A program made the translations under genes and the position numbers. Below, piece by piece: positions 12,342 to 25,800 of a stretch of DNA of 64,000 bases. Source of the stretch: Norana najaformis (Eukaryota > Annelida > Clitellata > Crassiclitellata > Hormogastridae); the NCBI GenBank assembly GCA_964023275.1, contig OZ029918.1, positions 32,731,739-32,795,738 on the forward strand, in the 5' to 3' direction. The notes under the pieces are model-generated. The model saw only the letters and a program-made list of their open reading frames with translations, was not told the DNA's origin and ran no database searches. The stretch's first letter is position 1, and each line of letters begins with the position of its first letter.

Positions 12342-12660
12342 GATCTCGAGGGCCAAGGCTTTTAACTAGGCGAGCTGCAGCATGAATAACAGAGGTAAGG
12401 GGTGAGAGGGTAGGTTTAGGTAAAGCAGAAAGCACTGAATTGCAATAATCAATTCTGGATAGTATAAGTGAATGAACCAGGACATGAAGGCAATGCTCAT
12501 TAAGACAGCGTTTAATCTGATGTCCCCGTCGTAGGTGGAAGAAACAGGCTCTAGATATGGAGCTAATATGGTGAGACATGGAAAGTTTGCTATCCAAAAA
12601 GACACCAAGGTCATGTAATAGAAACCTCCGGAATATCTTAGCGCCATACAAAACCTGCGC
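12342..12660 (-). mobile_element. Outer LINE (CR1/L2-like), 5' part
   Basis: The minus strand reads LGVFLDSKLSMSHHISSISR, SRIDYCNSVLSALP and AAARLVKSLGPRDHI. In related LINEs this is followed directly by THSLQQLHWLP, which here lies at the 10.57-kb side. The two parts therefore belong to one copy split by the plus-strand LINE. Confidence 0.85.
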
Positions 12661-13692
12661 CTTAAAAGCTCCAATTTAATGCAGGCGCTATATAAACACA
12701 AGTCCGCAAGCGCCGGATGTTCAGAGCTGGCTAAGATCAATAACATCGTCTGAAATTTTACACGCTATTTAAAACTGACTTCTCCAGCTGTTGAAGGTTA
12801 AACTCTGCCCTGATTTTATATACGATGTTGTACGATGTTGTATGTTGTATGATGTTGCATGATTTGAGACTGATGCAGGCCTGTAACACCCAACTTCGAT
12901 AAGCCAAAACAACAATAAAATAAATAACGGTATAGGTGTAACCTTTTTCAAGCTGTACTCGAGGACAACTCAAGTACAGTTTTCGAGTAGGCCCTCGTAG
13001 TTGTACTTGAAATCAAAGTATTTTCACTTGTGGTTGTACCTGAAGCCGCTGTACTCGTATTTGTACTCCAGACTGGACATCCTATCCTTCAGTAGGCACA
13101 TTAACTCGATATGTTACAGATGTATATATGCATATATCCGGTCATTAAACCATTGCACTGGCGCCCCCCACGGAAGTTTCAGCACGAAACTTTTGAGACC
13201 AAGTTGTTTTTCAGCAAGGTTCTACATTTCAGATAGCCGCACGACCTTCATTTACTTTTATTTTTTATTATTTATTTAAAGCACTCGTAACGCGCGCAAT
13301 GTCAGTACACCTGAATCTGAGGCGTGGATGTGTGTTTGCTAGGGGCCAAGATGGAATCATGCAAAAGCCAGGATGAAGTAGTCAGTCTTAAGAAGTGATT
13401 TAAAACATGATAGCGAGTTTGCAAGTTTGCCAGTTCATGCTATGCTGACTCCTAAAACTTGTCACCACTCGACCACGTCCTTTGACTACCTCGTTCAGAC
13501 TGTAGCAGAGGATAAGCACAGTTCTTGGAGGGTGCGCATATTCAGTTGATGGCACCATACTCTAAAACGCTATTGCGGCAAACGTTCACCCTGCGGAGTG
13601 TAGCCTTTAGATCAGTGGCTGATGTAGCTGTAGGCATGGGGGCGGTTTGCACCTCCCTGCACCCCTCTTGGTTATATGCCGCCTCCCCTTAG

Positions 13693-14462
13693 ACGCATAT
13701 TTTCACCGATAATGCCGTACGACACATGCATTCATTTATAACTGTTCTTGAGAAATATTAATAGTTATGTGAGTACTTTGTCACTTATGTTTGATTAATG
13801 CAGTTTTTATAATACATCGCTGTAACTAAAACGTTTAGACCCGTGCAGGGTGGATTGCAAGAATGTGGCGCCCCTCTGGAAATGCTCTCGCCCCTCCCAC
13901 GCAAGCAATCCTGGAGCCGCTTCTGCTACAGATCTCAGTTAAAAACCCATCTTTTCCTGGACTCATTTCCTCTGTAGGCTGTTTCTGGCTTCTTAGATTT
14001 CTCTTCTGCCTTTTGACCGGACTCGCCCTGAACTTGGTATGCACATCGACTTATCTTAGCAGCGATCATTGACTGATGTCTTAAACATTATTACAGTGGC
14101 GCTACAGAAATTCTCGGATCATAATTGTTACAGCTTAATATCTTCAACCAAGCCAAGCACCTCATCATCTCAGATAACAGCACAATTAACGTCAAATGCA
14201 GTGATGACTGATGAAGGCGATTGTATGGACCTCTAAAAAACAACGTAAGCTGTTCTCGACAATCTATATGAAGCAGACCTTTGGGCACTGAGTGCTGTTG
14301 AACCCACGGGATGTACGTTTAGTTACAACGATGTATTATAAAACTGCATTAATCAAACATAGGCCTGAGTGACAAAGTACTCACATAACTATTAATATTT
14401 CTCAAGAATAGTTATAAATGAATGCATGTGTCGTACGACATTATCGGTGAAAATATACGTTT
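13693..14462. mobile_element. 770-bp element with about 145-bp inverted repeats
   Basis: Left arm 13693-13836 and right arm 14314-14462 are inverted copies. They share TATTTTCACCGATAATG, CGTACGACACATGCATTC, TAATAGTTATGTGAGTAC and GTTTGATTAATGCAGTTTT. They differ by a few substitutions, one short insertion (AGGCC-like) and a one-base indel. The 477-bp spacer has no coding sequence I recognise. It fits a non-autonomous long-TIR or foldback DNA transposon. I could not identify a target-site duplication or the superfamily. Confidence 0.85.
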
Positions 14463-14904
14463 AATTTAGTTTTACTCGTTCAGTATATGCCTTCAGTTTT
14501 CATGATAACTAAGTTTACTTGTGTATTAATCTTTGTACGTGTATTTGGACCCCAAAGTAGTCGCAACAACTCAAGCACCCTTAAATAATAAATGACCTTA
14601 CCAAGCAAACTGGTCTAAACACTTAATAATAATAATATTATTTCCGGATGGTATTGTAAGTGAGCCTGACTTTCCAAAAATGACATTTCTACCCTTTAAT
14701 GTAATTATAATTTTCTCATTTCTGAGGGTTGATTGCTAACTTGGGTTAAAGATAATAAGGATAATAGTGGTATAGTGGTGGATAATAGTGGTGGTAGTAA
14801 CAGTAGTAGTGGTAGTGGTAGTAGTAGCAGCAGTAGTAGCACTAGTAGTAACCTTAATTCAGAATTTTGGTGGCCAAGAAAATAAATGCATTGTTTGTCA
14901 TTGA

Positions 14905-15850
14905 CTAATAATAATAATAATTATTATTGACTTCTAATGCTTAGGTGTTTAATGCACGAGGTATCAACCGAGGGGGCACCAAAGCCAAGCCGCAATCAGG
15001 TAAATGTCAAGAAGGTCAGTCCACAAGACGGAAAGGCAGCCTACGGTGGATAAGCAATTTGAAACAGATAAGTTTTAAGTTCAGAACGAAATGACAGAAG
15101 CGACTGAGCAGAACGAACAGACATAGGGAGAGAGTTCCAGAATTTAGGTCCAGCAACTGAAAAAGCACGTTTACCGATAACAGTTCTAGTCCAAGGCATG
15201 ACCAGGGAAAGACAGTCAGATGACCTTGCAGAATAATGGTAAGTCTGGGGAATAAGGACTGATTTTAAGTGTTGTGGTTGGTCTGAGTTCAATATTTTAT
15301 AAACTGTAAGTCCCAATTTAAAACAAATCCTTTGCTGAACAGGAAGCCAATGCAAAGATTTAAGCACAGAGTTTTATGCTCATATTTTGAAGTATTTATT
15401 TTGGCTCTAGCCTAGGAGTTCTGAACTCTGAAGTTTCTGAATGTTTGACTTTGTGATACCAACAAAAAGCGAGTTACAGTAGTCAAGGCAACTGAAGACC
15501 AATGTGTTTGCAAAGGATATTCTAGAAGACGTGGGATACATAATGCCTAATTCTGCTTATGTCAAGAATATACATGTATGATGACTCACAAATACCGTTT
15601 ACATAGTTTGTGAGAAGCATGGTTGAATCAAAAACAATGCCCAAGTCACGAGCAGTATCAGTCAACTCAGCTTTAAGGATTTAAGACACTCAAACTTCTT
15701 AAGTTGCTGTAGAGTACCTAGTAGTAAACATTCAGTCTTCGATGGGTTAATTAGGAGTTTATTAGCTGCCATCCAAGACTGCTGTTCATCAGAAGCATAA
15801 GACAACAGCTGCAAGACAAACTGTAAAATGAAATGTAGATTTGGGTATCA
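14905..15850 (-). mobile_element. LINE family B (CR1/L2-like), 5' truncated
   Basis: The minus strand encodes [39 protein letters not shown] and [19 protein letters not shown] in one frame (15367-15041). Further upstream, frame-broken, is WMAANKLLINPSKTECLLLG (near 15750). The 3' end carries GACCTTCT, GCGGCTTGGCTTTGG and an ATT repeat tail. The same family occurs at 36835-36960, 39950-40390 and 63785-63920. Confidence 0.88.
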
Positions 15851-16534
15851 ACCGCATAGATAGAAATGATACCCTAGTGATATAAGTAAATAACAGAATA
15901 AGTATGCTAGTAACGGAATTTTATAATCCTTTCTTTGAAAGGTGATTTATTTATTCTGCTACCCTTGTCCATTAAGTGCAAGTGGAATCAACCTCTCAAG
16001 AACAAATTGAGCTACTATATAATGCCGTGATGAACGAGAAACGGTTGAAATTAGTGCCAAAATGAAAGAATGCCAAAAGAACTTTGAAGCTCAGCAAAAT
16101 GTGATCAGGAAACTTATGGATTTTTTATACACACTTAAAGAATCATTTCTGTCAAGTTTCTTCCAAACTATCCTAAGTATGTGAAGGATGTAATTACGTG
16201 TTGCATAAACTAATTACTAATTACTATCATTAGTTTATAGAGCGTGTTGTTATGCATTCTATAAAATAATAAAAAGAAATGTGTAGGCCTATAAGTACTT
16301 GTTTCTGACAACAGTTATGATCTCCAACTCTGACCTCAGTGGCTTGTAAATGCGTCATTCGTAGGCTACGTTACAAGATTACTGTGCTGGCTTTGGCCAT
16401 GGACCCCTAGAGAATCTAGTTATTTAGACCTCCGTGATTTGGCTCAGTACTTCAGTTTGGGCATGTTGAACTGAAGCCGCAAGCGCCCATAGCTAGTCCT
16501 GCAGCAATTTTTCACTGGTGTATGTGCAAGCCAC

Positions 16535-16757
<223 letters not shown>

Positions 16758-17358
16758 TCAGGTTGCTAATTAATGACGGTCAGAGTTACTGCTCGGCCTG
16801 GCTAGACTTCGGCTTTTACCAAAATTATAGACTAAAGATCACAATTAAACACTTGACTTCGCAAAAAATGTAGGCACGTGTTGTTAATGGTTGGCGGCTT
16901 TCCTGCGTATAAAAAACAGCTCGTAACTGAGTACCATTATCTAATAATTGAGCTAATCAGTACTCCACATAGCACATGCGGTCAGATTGATCTTTTCAAG
17001 AGAATAATGATAAGCAGTGTCTAATATGCCGCATCTTTATACGGAATTGTTCATTGCGTAACGAGAAATAGCTCAGCGGATTATGTTAAGTTTGAAGTTG
17101 TCTAACTCCTTGGATACGCAGTTTCATATGCAGACTAAATATATTAGCTCTACAGACCCAGATTGCCAGCAGAAACAGACCCATGAGTGATCAGACCACT
17201 TGAACAATAGTTCAACCACAGCTTCTTGACCCGCAGAGGAAGATCTTAGGTTACGGTCAGTTTGAACTGCTCTCACTCGAGTAATTATATGCGGAGAGAG
17301 AGACCTGTGGACTGAACACTTTTTTTGAATAGTTCTGGCAGGGGTGAGTGCGAGCTAA

Positions 17359-17881
17359 ATGTCGTCGTTGCATTACGCAGGTTCCAGGACATTGTTGTCT
17401 GGCTTGTTATTATGGTGTACATACTTACTGACATTAGCATTAGTGTTTCAGTTAAGAGTTTCTGGCAAGGAACTGAAGTCAAACGCAATTGAGGATTTTG
17501 ATGAGCGAATCAACAATGACGTCTGCCCTGAGACGACGTTAGAGGAACGAGAAGAAAGTGCCAACATCATTTTCACTGGAACAGTTCAAGAAGTTTTTTC
17601 GTATCCAAAGCACGTTGGCCTGGTTAAGGCATACGTTGAGGTCAAACGAATTCTCAAAGGCAGAATAGCTGAAAAATTCATCGCAGGTTTTAAGCTTGGA
17701 AATCGTCATGCCGTTGTCGTCATTGATGGGCTTGGTAATCCAGAGATCTGTCGCTCGTCGGCAAAACCATTTGACACTCGAATATTTCTGGTGAGTGAGA
17801 ATGGAAATGAGTTGAAACTGAACTCGTCGCTTATTCGAATTTCACAAAGCAACCTAAATCTTGTTGAAGCTGCAATTAAAG
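17359..17881 (+). CDS. AGRN: Agrin exon 1: signal peptide and NtA domain
   Basis: Residues 1-174. A hydrophobic core at about 12-31 ([19 protein letters not shown]) is a signal peptide, not a type II anchor, because the NtA follows. NtA runs from [14 protein letters not shown] (human CPERALERREEEAN) through TGTVQEV, ILKGR, GNPEIC, DTRIFLV to [11 protein letters not shown] (human ELMLNSSLMRI). The family domain binds the laminin coiled coil. Ends in phase 1 at AAAG|GTAAGT. Confidence 0.95.
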
Positions 17882-19105
17882 GTAAGTGACTTCAACGTGT
17901 TAGTAAAATAGAATAAAATATTCCTCTTTAAAACTGCAATCACTACTTAATCTCTGTAGAACAAACTGTTTAGGCCTACACAAGTTCAGTTACAGTGGTT
18001 CCAGTGAAAATGATCCTCCATTTTCACCCTCTTACCCTCCGGACTAGAAAACTGAACTTGCCAATTTATGACCCGGTCCCCCCTCTGCTTCATCCTACGA
18101 CAACCATTGTGACCTTAGTCACTTTCCACATTAGTACGATACTGTCTACTCTCGCTTGAACCCCGCCCTTATTCAGACCTGGCATCGAAACTGACAAATC
18201 AACATACATGTAGCTCTTGCGGCCTTGTTTTGGAAGCGCTGGTGAATAAGCTGATCTCCGCAAGGCAGCTGTTGTGAGCAATGAAAATTTAAGAAATTTA
18301 TATTTAAATAACATTCGTTAGAGGGCTGACCTTGCTGCGAAAGGACAAAAATTGTTTCCCTGTAGAGTCAGGCGTTTTTTCTAAAGCAAAAAGGATGCTG
18401 TCTGACACTTTTTTTTACAAAGTATAAGTTTCGAATTTTTAGGGGGTTCGCCCGAAGATAACGATTTGTATCACCTCACTTGTAATGACCATTGACTGAT
18501 GCCTTGTGCATTATGACAATGGCATTTTAGAAGTCATTAGATTAGATTAGATTAGATTAGAAGTATAGCCTAAAATATAATAATTCTGGAAAGAAGCAAT
18601 GCTGCAAGAAAGTTTAAACTTGTCATTACTATTTAATTCAGATAAATAAGTCTTATTATGTGCTGAATTGTTTACACGATTTCAATTATATAAATTACTG
18701 TAAATTTGAGTATTAGCGTTTTAGCATTATTTATTAAAGCCGGCCATTAAGGTTATATAATTGTAGCATGAATTATTTTTCAATAATATATGTATACTAT
18801 ACATGAATGTATTTGCAACACAGTGGCTGATTGGTTTGAGCACTTCCCTTGTACCACAGTGTTCAGGTTCGAACCTCCTCTGAGATGGTTACTGTGTAGG
18901 GACCTTGAGCAAGTCCTTCTGGCACAATCGTAATCGTAATTCCGAGATTTCTACAGCGCCCAACGAAAGCCACGTCGCGGGGACCAGCTTATTCACAGGC
19001 GCTCAATCAAAACAAATTCGATAGGCAAAAGAGTTCGGTTCCAGATGAAGATCCAAAAATCAGGCGGAGAGACAGCGTGGCAGCTATGGGGTGGGGGTTG
19101 TTTGG

Positions 19106-19174
<69 letters not shown>

Positions 19175-19793
19175 AGAAGAAGAAGAAGAAGAAGGGAGTC
19201 AGAATAAGATCTGTGAAAGAGGAATTTTTCAGTTTTGAGTGAAATGCCGATGCAGAAATTGAAGTGGTGCAGATTCTATGAGTTTGTATGATGGGTCAGA
19301 ATACTGTCGCAGTTCTGGGGGGGGGGGGGTTTATTCAAGAGTAGCGGGGCAGCTATGGCTATGGAGCGATACCAAATTTTAAGTATGAGGTGACGGGAGG
19401 GCGGAGAAGTGTTAGGGCAGCGGATTGAGCGAAGCGGTTGTATTGTAAATAACTGACGAAGATAGGAGGGTTGGGAAGATTGAAGTGTGTTGTAGGTAAG
19501 TGATAGGACGATTCGTTGCTCATCGCCATCAATTGGTCCTTTGTCGTTAGATATTGGCACGTAATTAATACAGAAAATAATGATGTCTATAAGCCTATTA
19601 TTACATATGGACATTCAAGGTGTTGAGTAACCGTTACTTAGTTGGTGTTTGCCATAAAGCGTAGACAACCGCCTCTAGCACAATAGGTGATGTGTGATGG
19701 CCTTGAATGGTGACGATGTATCACCTTTGCCATATGTACTGTACTTTGTACGCCTAAGTTTGCGACAGTAATCTGTTTTAAGCCTGTGGTTGG

Positions 19794-19830
<37 letters not shown>

Positions 19831-22813
19831 GTGTGCACAAGGCCATGAGTCAGTATTGCGAGAATCCGTTAGGACTAAATGTAAATGTATAGTTTTATAT
19901 ACCGACCGTATGGCCTCGACCCTGGTCATTTTGCAATGAATTTATGGGGTGAGATCCTTCACCACCGCTGCCCGTTTGAATGGGCGCCCCGCCATTTAAG
20001 GTCCCCGTGCAAGGACCGTCCTAGCCCGATATTTAAATCTCTGAAATAAGCCACGACCGGGACGCGAACCTGGGATCCTCACGCACAGAGGCTCCTTGGC
20101 GCACGCACTTACCGATGTAGCAAACTAGGCATGTATATGAGTCAATGTATAAGACTTGAAGCAGTGATGTTATGCACAAGGTTAATACGCGACACGGTGG
20201 CCGAGTGGTTGATTGTTGGGTGTTTAGTGCAGAGAGTGTGGGTTCAAGCCTTCCCTTAGATGACATCAGGTTGTAGTTCTTAACGCTGCCTTGAGGTGCG
20301 CAGCAGATGAAGTAGGCCTCTGGTGTGACTTGGAAAGCTGTAAGAGTTTTATTATATGGTGTGACTTGGAAAGGTGTAAGAGTTTTATTATATGGTGTGA
20401 CTTGGAAAGCTGTAAGAGCTTTATTATATGGTGTGACTTGGAAAGCTGTAAGAGTTTTATTATATGGTGTGACTTGGAAAGCTGTAAGAGTTTTATTATA
20501 TGGTGTGACTTGGAAAGCTGTAAGAGTTTTATTATATGGTGTGACTTGGAAAGCTGTAAGAGTTTTATTATATGGTGTGACTTGGAAAGCTGTAAGAGTT
20601 TTATTATATGGCATAACTGTGAACGTTGTAAGAATTTTATTTCTCTATTACAATTCATTTCCATCAGAAGTTATTCTTAGGCCAAGTGAAGCTGCTGTTA
20701 TTAAGCCGCTGTATATTATGGAGATGCACAAATATTTGCTCTGGACGTGTGGAGTGGATGACACGGTAGCTCTCGTAAAGTGGCAGCTGAACAGACTTTC
20801 AAGGATATGTTGTCTGTGTTTGTGTGAAAAGTACGTCAGAATCCCTATTGGAATATTATGGTGATAAAATGTTGTTGTTAAAACAATGTTGTTGTCTAAT
20901 GTCTCACTTGAAAGCACTACAGTAACGACAAGGGCGTTAATTCTGTTTGCCCACCAGCTCTTTGTAAAGCAGTAAATAGCTGCTGATTGTATCAGTAAAC
21001 CGCCTTGCGACATCACTTGGGTCTCACAGCATCCGGGTCTTGTACTTCGTGTCTCTGGAAAACCCTTTGACATGATACAGCACTAGTGAATAATTAGCTG
21101 GTGCCGTATACCTGGCTTTTAAGCTGTGTTTTGACTTTTCAATTATAATTGCAATGTAGTCTGATCTTATACAGTGAACGGTGTAATTGTACATATCCTT
21201 TGTTTTGACTATGTTGATGTACCATGCATCAGATTGGTTCTTGCAAGATCTGCCTTTTCAAGGGTTTTGCTCTGACTGGTGTTTCTGGAATTCTCTGCCC
21301 CTCTGAGTTTCTTGACTGAATCTGGGCTCCAGATCATGACACTGTTGTGACATTGACGATCTGTGGTCAAGCCATATAACTCCTAAAGGAGTGTGTAATT
21401 TTTGTTAACGACGGTGTGTAATAGCGAAGACGATTAGCCTCCTCCTCCTCCTCCTTTATGCAGCCTTGGGACTGGCATTTAACGACCTCAAAACCATGTT
21501 GTTTTTCCCATCAACTGTTTCTCTGTTGCAAAATAAATCTAGATGGTGTTAGTCTAAAATGGTAAGTGATATTAGTTTACACCACAACGTATAGTTCTCC
21601 CTCCAGAATTTCGCGGTTTCTCTGCTCCTTAATTGCTTCCATAGTTCTCTCTGTCACTCCTTAGGTATTTCATTCAAAACTGAAGTCTGGCCTTTTCAAG
21701 AAATCCCACCCTGATCAGTCTTCCCATTTCTCTCTGCTTAAACCCAACCCACTGTAAACTCCTCTCCCCACCTTTCTTTGGTTTCCCGGCAACTGGACTT
21801 GGTTCAGGTCTTGACATGGTATATTTGGACAACCCCATGAACTTGATGCAGACACACATGAATAAGCTGGTGCCCAGTGCTAGCTTTTAAGTAGTGCTTT
21901 AGAAATTTAGAGTTTACAATTACGAACTGTTGTTATGGAGAGCATGACGCCACTCGTGGCAAAAATGTTGATAGCCTGTCGTAGGTCACTTTTTATCAGC
22001 TCTTTACATAACACAGTTGATCATATGACAACGATAGACATTGACTTCTTGTCATGCAGCAAAACATGTATCCATTTATAACATCGCGTCACAGTTAACC
22101 ACCTGGCCATCAGTGGCATCTCATTCCAGACTTCTGGTAAGTCTACAAGTTTTCTATTTGGAGATATCATAAATGATCTTCAAAATGCTGACAAACAAAA
22201 GCTTCCTGGATGTGCTGTCTCCCATTTCCAAGACACTTTTAAGAGCAATGTCCATTAAGAGCAGCCACTGATCAGGCTCAGCTGCTTGCAGACAAACTGT
22301 TTGGTGTAAAAGGACATTCATTGTTGCCTGTGGCTGGGAAGCCAGTGCAGTGATTGAAATATGGGGGGTTATGCCTTGGAATTTGGGGGTTATCTTTATT
22401 GCTCTGCTCAGTGGGTTTTTAAGTAAGTAAGACATTTGTTAACATGCCTGTGTCCACTGTCTGAGTGAAGAATCATAGGCGAAAGTGTTTGTAATTTGTG
22501 CAGATTTGTGAAACTGTAAAAGTTTTAAAGGTTAGATTATAAAGTTGAATTTGAACAATCTGATTAAGTTATTACCTACGTCACTGCTGTGCAAATGTGC
22601 ACTTTACAACACAAAATTAGTGCATTAACCTTGAAAGAAATTGTTTAGAAAATTGTAGAATATAGAATAATGAATGTCAGGCAGAATTCGGATGCAGTTT
22701 ACCAGTAATGTAAAGAACTTACTGGAATTTATTATGAAATGTATAGATATTTGCATTTGCAGTACGTTTAAAACGTTCTTAAAAAACCACCTGTTTATAA
22801 ATGCTTTCATACA

Positions 22814-22844
<31 letters not shown>

Positions 22845-25800
22845 GTAGTTCATGGGATAATTTCACTCACTTGATCGATGCCTTCATAAAATCCTCAAAT
22901 ATTAAGTCAACTCTTAAGCATGGAATGTCGAAGTTTTGGTAGATTGGAGTAGTATAAATCTGTCAAAGCACAGTTTGTAAGTGTATGCTGAAGTGCTCTA
23001 ACAGTGAAAGTCACATTTCCAGTCAAGCCTAGGTAAACAAGCAACTTTTATTTGCATTTTTCAAGTTCACTTGAGTCATGCAGAGGACTTTGTGCAGTGC
23101 ATACATACATTTATATATGCATCTATGCATCAAATTATTCAAGTGATTCAAATGATGGCAATTAGGGCACTAACATCTGTAATGCTTTATCTGTAGTGGA
23201 TTGCTGGACATAAACCAAACTCATTATGCTTCTTCTTCAGTGCTCTGCCCTTAGGCTGGTCCAAGAATCCAACGACTCCATTCGTCTCTGTTCTGCATCC
23301 TTAACTTCTTTGTAGCCCCGTCTTCTTTCATTATCCATCATCTGTCCAACAGCATAATCCTTGGACTTCCTGGAACTTTCTTTCCCTCAATTCTCTCTTC
23401 AGTCACTGTCCTCAGGAAAGAATTTTCACCTAGTATGTGACCAATCCAGTTCATTTGTCTCCTTATTGTATTGACTAGGGTCCTTTCTTCCCATGCGAAG
23501 TATAGCACCTCTTGGTTTATTTTATGATCATTCCAGCTGATTCTGGCCAGTCTTCTCCAGATCCACATTTCAAATGCCTCGAGCTTCTCAGGTTCTGCCT
23601 TTCCAATAGTCCATGTCTCAGAACCATGCAGTACTACACTCCATATGAGGCTTTTTGCCTCATTGCTATTCTTCTCTTGATCTCGGTACTCCACCTACAG
23701 TCATCTGATATTAAACTTCCAAGATAACAAGACTGGTGGACTTGTTCAATTTTTGTACCATCAGCCACAGTAGTTATTCTTTTTCCTTTGCATTTACTCA
23801 ATCTCATCACCTTTGTTTTCTTTCTATTTACCTTCATACCATAATCTTCAAATTTTTTTTGTTCAGCACATCCATTATTCTTTGTAGTCTAGCACTGGTA
23901 CCTGCTACGATTGCCTGGTCATCTGCAAATCTTATAACATTTACCAGATTCCCCCCAGCCTTGACTCCATCATTTTTATTCTCCAGCCCTTCTATGACCA
24001 ACATCTGTATGTAGATATTGAACAGTAAAGGACATAGTGGGCAGCCTTGTCTGACTCCTATTCCTATTCCTCCAGGTTGTGAGTTTATTCCCTGTACTCT
24101 CACTACCACTGACTGGTCCATTTACAAGTTCCTTATTAATCGTCTATCCCTCCAATCTGTTGAGACCTTTTTGAGTATTGTCATGAGTTTGCACCAGTTT
24201 ACTCTGTCAAAGACCTTTTCATAATCCACAAAGCAGATATACAAATCTATCCCATGTTGTAAACGTCTCTTCCCTGTTGTTCTTAGAACTCTTGTTCACC
24301 TTCCTCTTCTGAATCCAAAATGATCTATTTGATTTCCATCCTTCAAGTTAATATTTTCAACATGATCTTCGATGCATTTAGTATGAGGCTTACTGTCTTG
24401 TAATCACTGCATTCACTTGCATTTGCCTCCTGTTGTAGAGGTACCATCACTGCGCAAAATCCTTTGGCTGCTCTCCAGCAGACTATATGCTGGTATACAG
24501 TTACCAATGCTGCTGAACATTCCTTTGTTCTTCAACATCTCGGCTGGTATTTCTTCTGTGCATTGTTCTTTCCACCATTGTTCTTTAGCGTTCTCGGTGG
24601 TTCTCCTCAGTTCGTTGTTCACTCATCTGTATTCCATCTGTGCCAGTTCAGTGCTTTGATGCTTTACTTTTTCCTTCTCTCCTCCATTTTCTTTATCATT
24701 TCATCGGTAACCCACTGATTCTTTGTGGCCTTCTCTTGTATCCCACAATCTGGTTTGCCTCAGTGGTAATAACATTCTTCATTTGTTCCCACTTACCATT
24801 CGCTGTCCCTGCCTCTTATCCCCAGTCCATTGGTCCACTCCACCCCTTTGAGTTTTTCTGTGTCCCAACGTCTCGTTCTGTTCTTAGATTTCACACTCTT
24901 CAGGGTGTGTGATACAGATATCATGAGCAGATTGTGATCCGTATCAGTATCAGCGTCTGGGTATGATTGTGAGTTCTTAACACTGTTCCTGTATCAATGT
25001 CTTACCAAGATGTAGTCTGTCTGATATCTCCCTATATCTCCTGGTGCCTTCCATGTGTATTGATGTCTGTTTTCATTCTTAAACCATGTATTCTTGACTA
25101 TCAATTTGTGTTGTTCACAAAATTCTATCAGTCTCATTATTATATTTTATTAACCCTTAACCTTTAAATATCTTACTTCTCCAGACATCTGCCTCAAGAT
25201 CTATCGCTCCTCAGGCTTTCCGTAAGACTAAAGTTTCACGTTGTCAAAAACTTATCCTGACCCATCCATTTTGCCGCCTTCCCATTTTACTTGATCTTAA
25301 CACAACCCACTGTAACAGCTCTTCTTTGTCCTTCTCTCTCAGGTCTTCTGGCCACCAGATTTTGTTCAGCTCTAATGTCACTGGACAATTCCTCTGATTT
25401 GGTGCAGCACTCACGGATAAGATGGTGTTCTGTGGTTAGATTTTTAGAAATTTTGTAAGTTTACAATTATGATTATGATTGCGACACTATAGCCTCTGCA
25501 TCGAAATTGTTAGCTTTTTGCTCACTCTTGCTCTTTCGTCAGGCAAGTCCAAACCTTTCCAGATTACTTACAAATCGCTTCTGAGAGGTACCAAACAGGC
25601 ACAATATTAAGTGTCTTCATATATCCATACATACGCAGGTCCTACATATATCCATTGTCCACTGAAAACTTGATTATTGCATATCACACCTCCTAATGGG
25701 AATGGAAATCCGTATTGCACTTAGAGGTGTACAGTGACAATGTTTACCATTAGAACAAAGTCGGGATCCTGATAGTTGGCCCTCAAGCCAGATAAACCAT

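Noticed and set aside
12390-12660. Independent host gene with SRIDYCNSVLSALP
   Set aside because: This is a standard C-terminal LINE ORF2 motif.
13611-13690. hAT-like terminus (CAGTGGCTGATGTAGC and a GC-rich stretch), with a similar start at 9252
   Set aside because: Suggestive only. No second terminus or target duplication was found.
20190-20262. Functional tRNA-Leu/Ser gene
   Set aside because: Boxes A and B are present, but no paired acceptor stem or terminator was found, and similar heads occur in SINE copies.
23338-24622. Host gene with a reverse-transcriptase domain
   Set aside because: Frame-broken LINE with the usual order of motifs, inside agrin intron 1.
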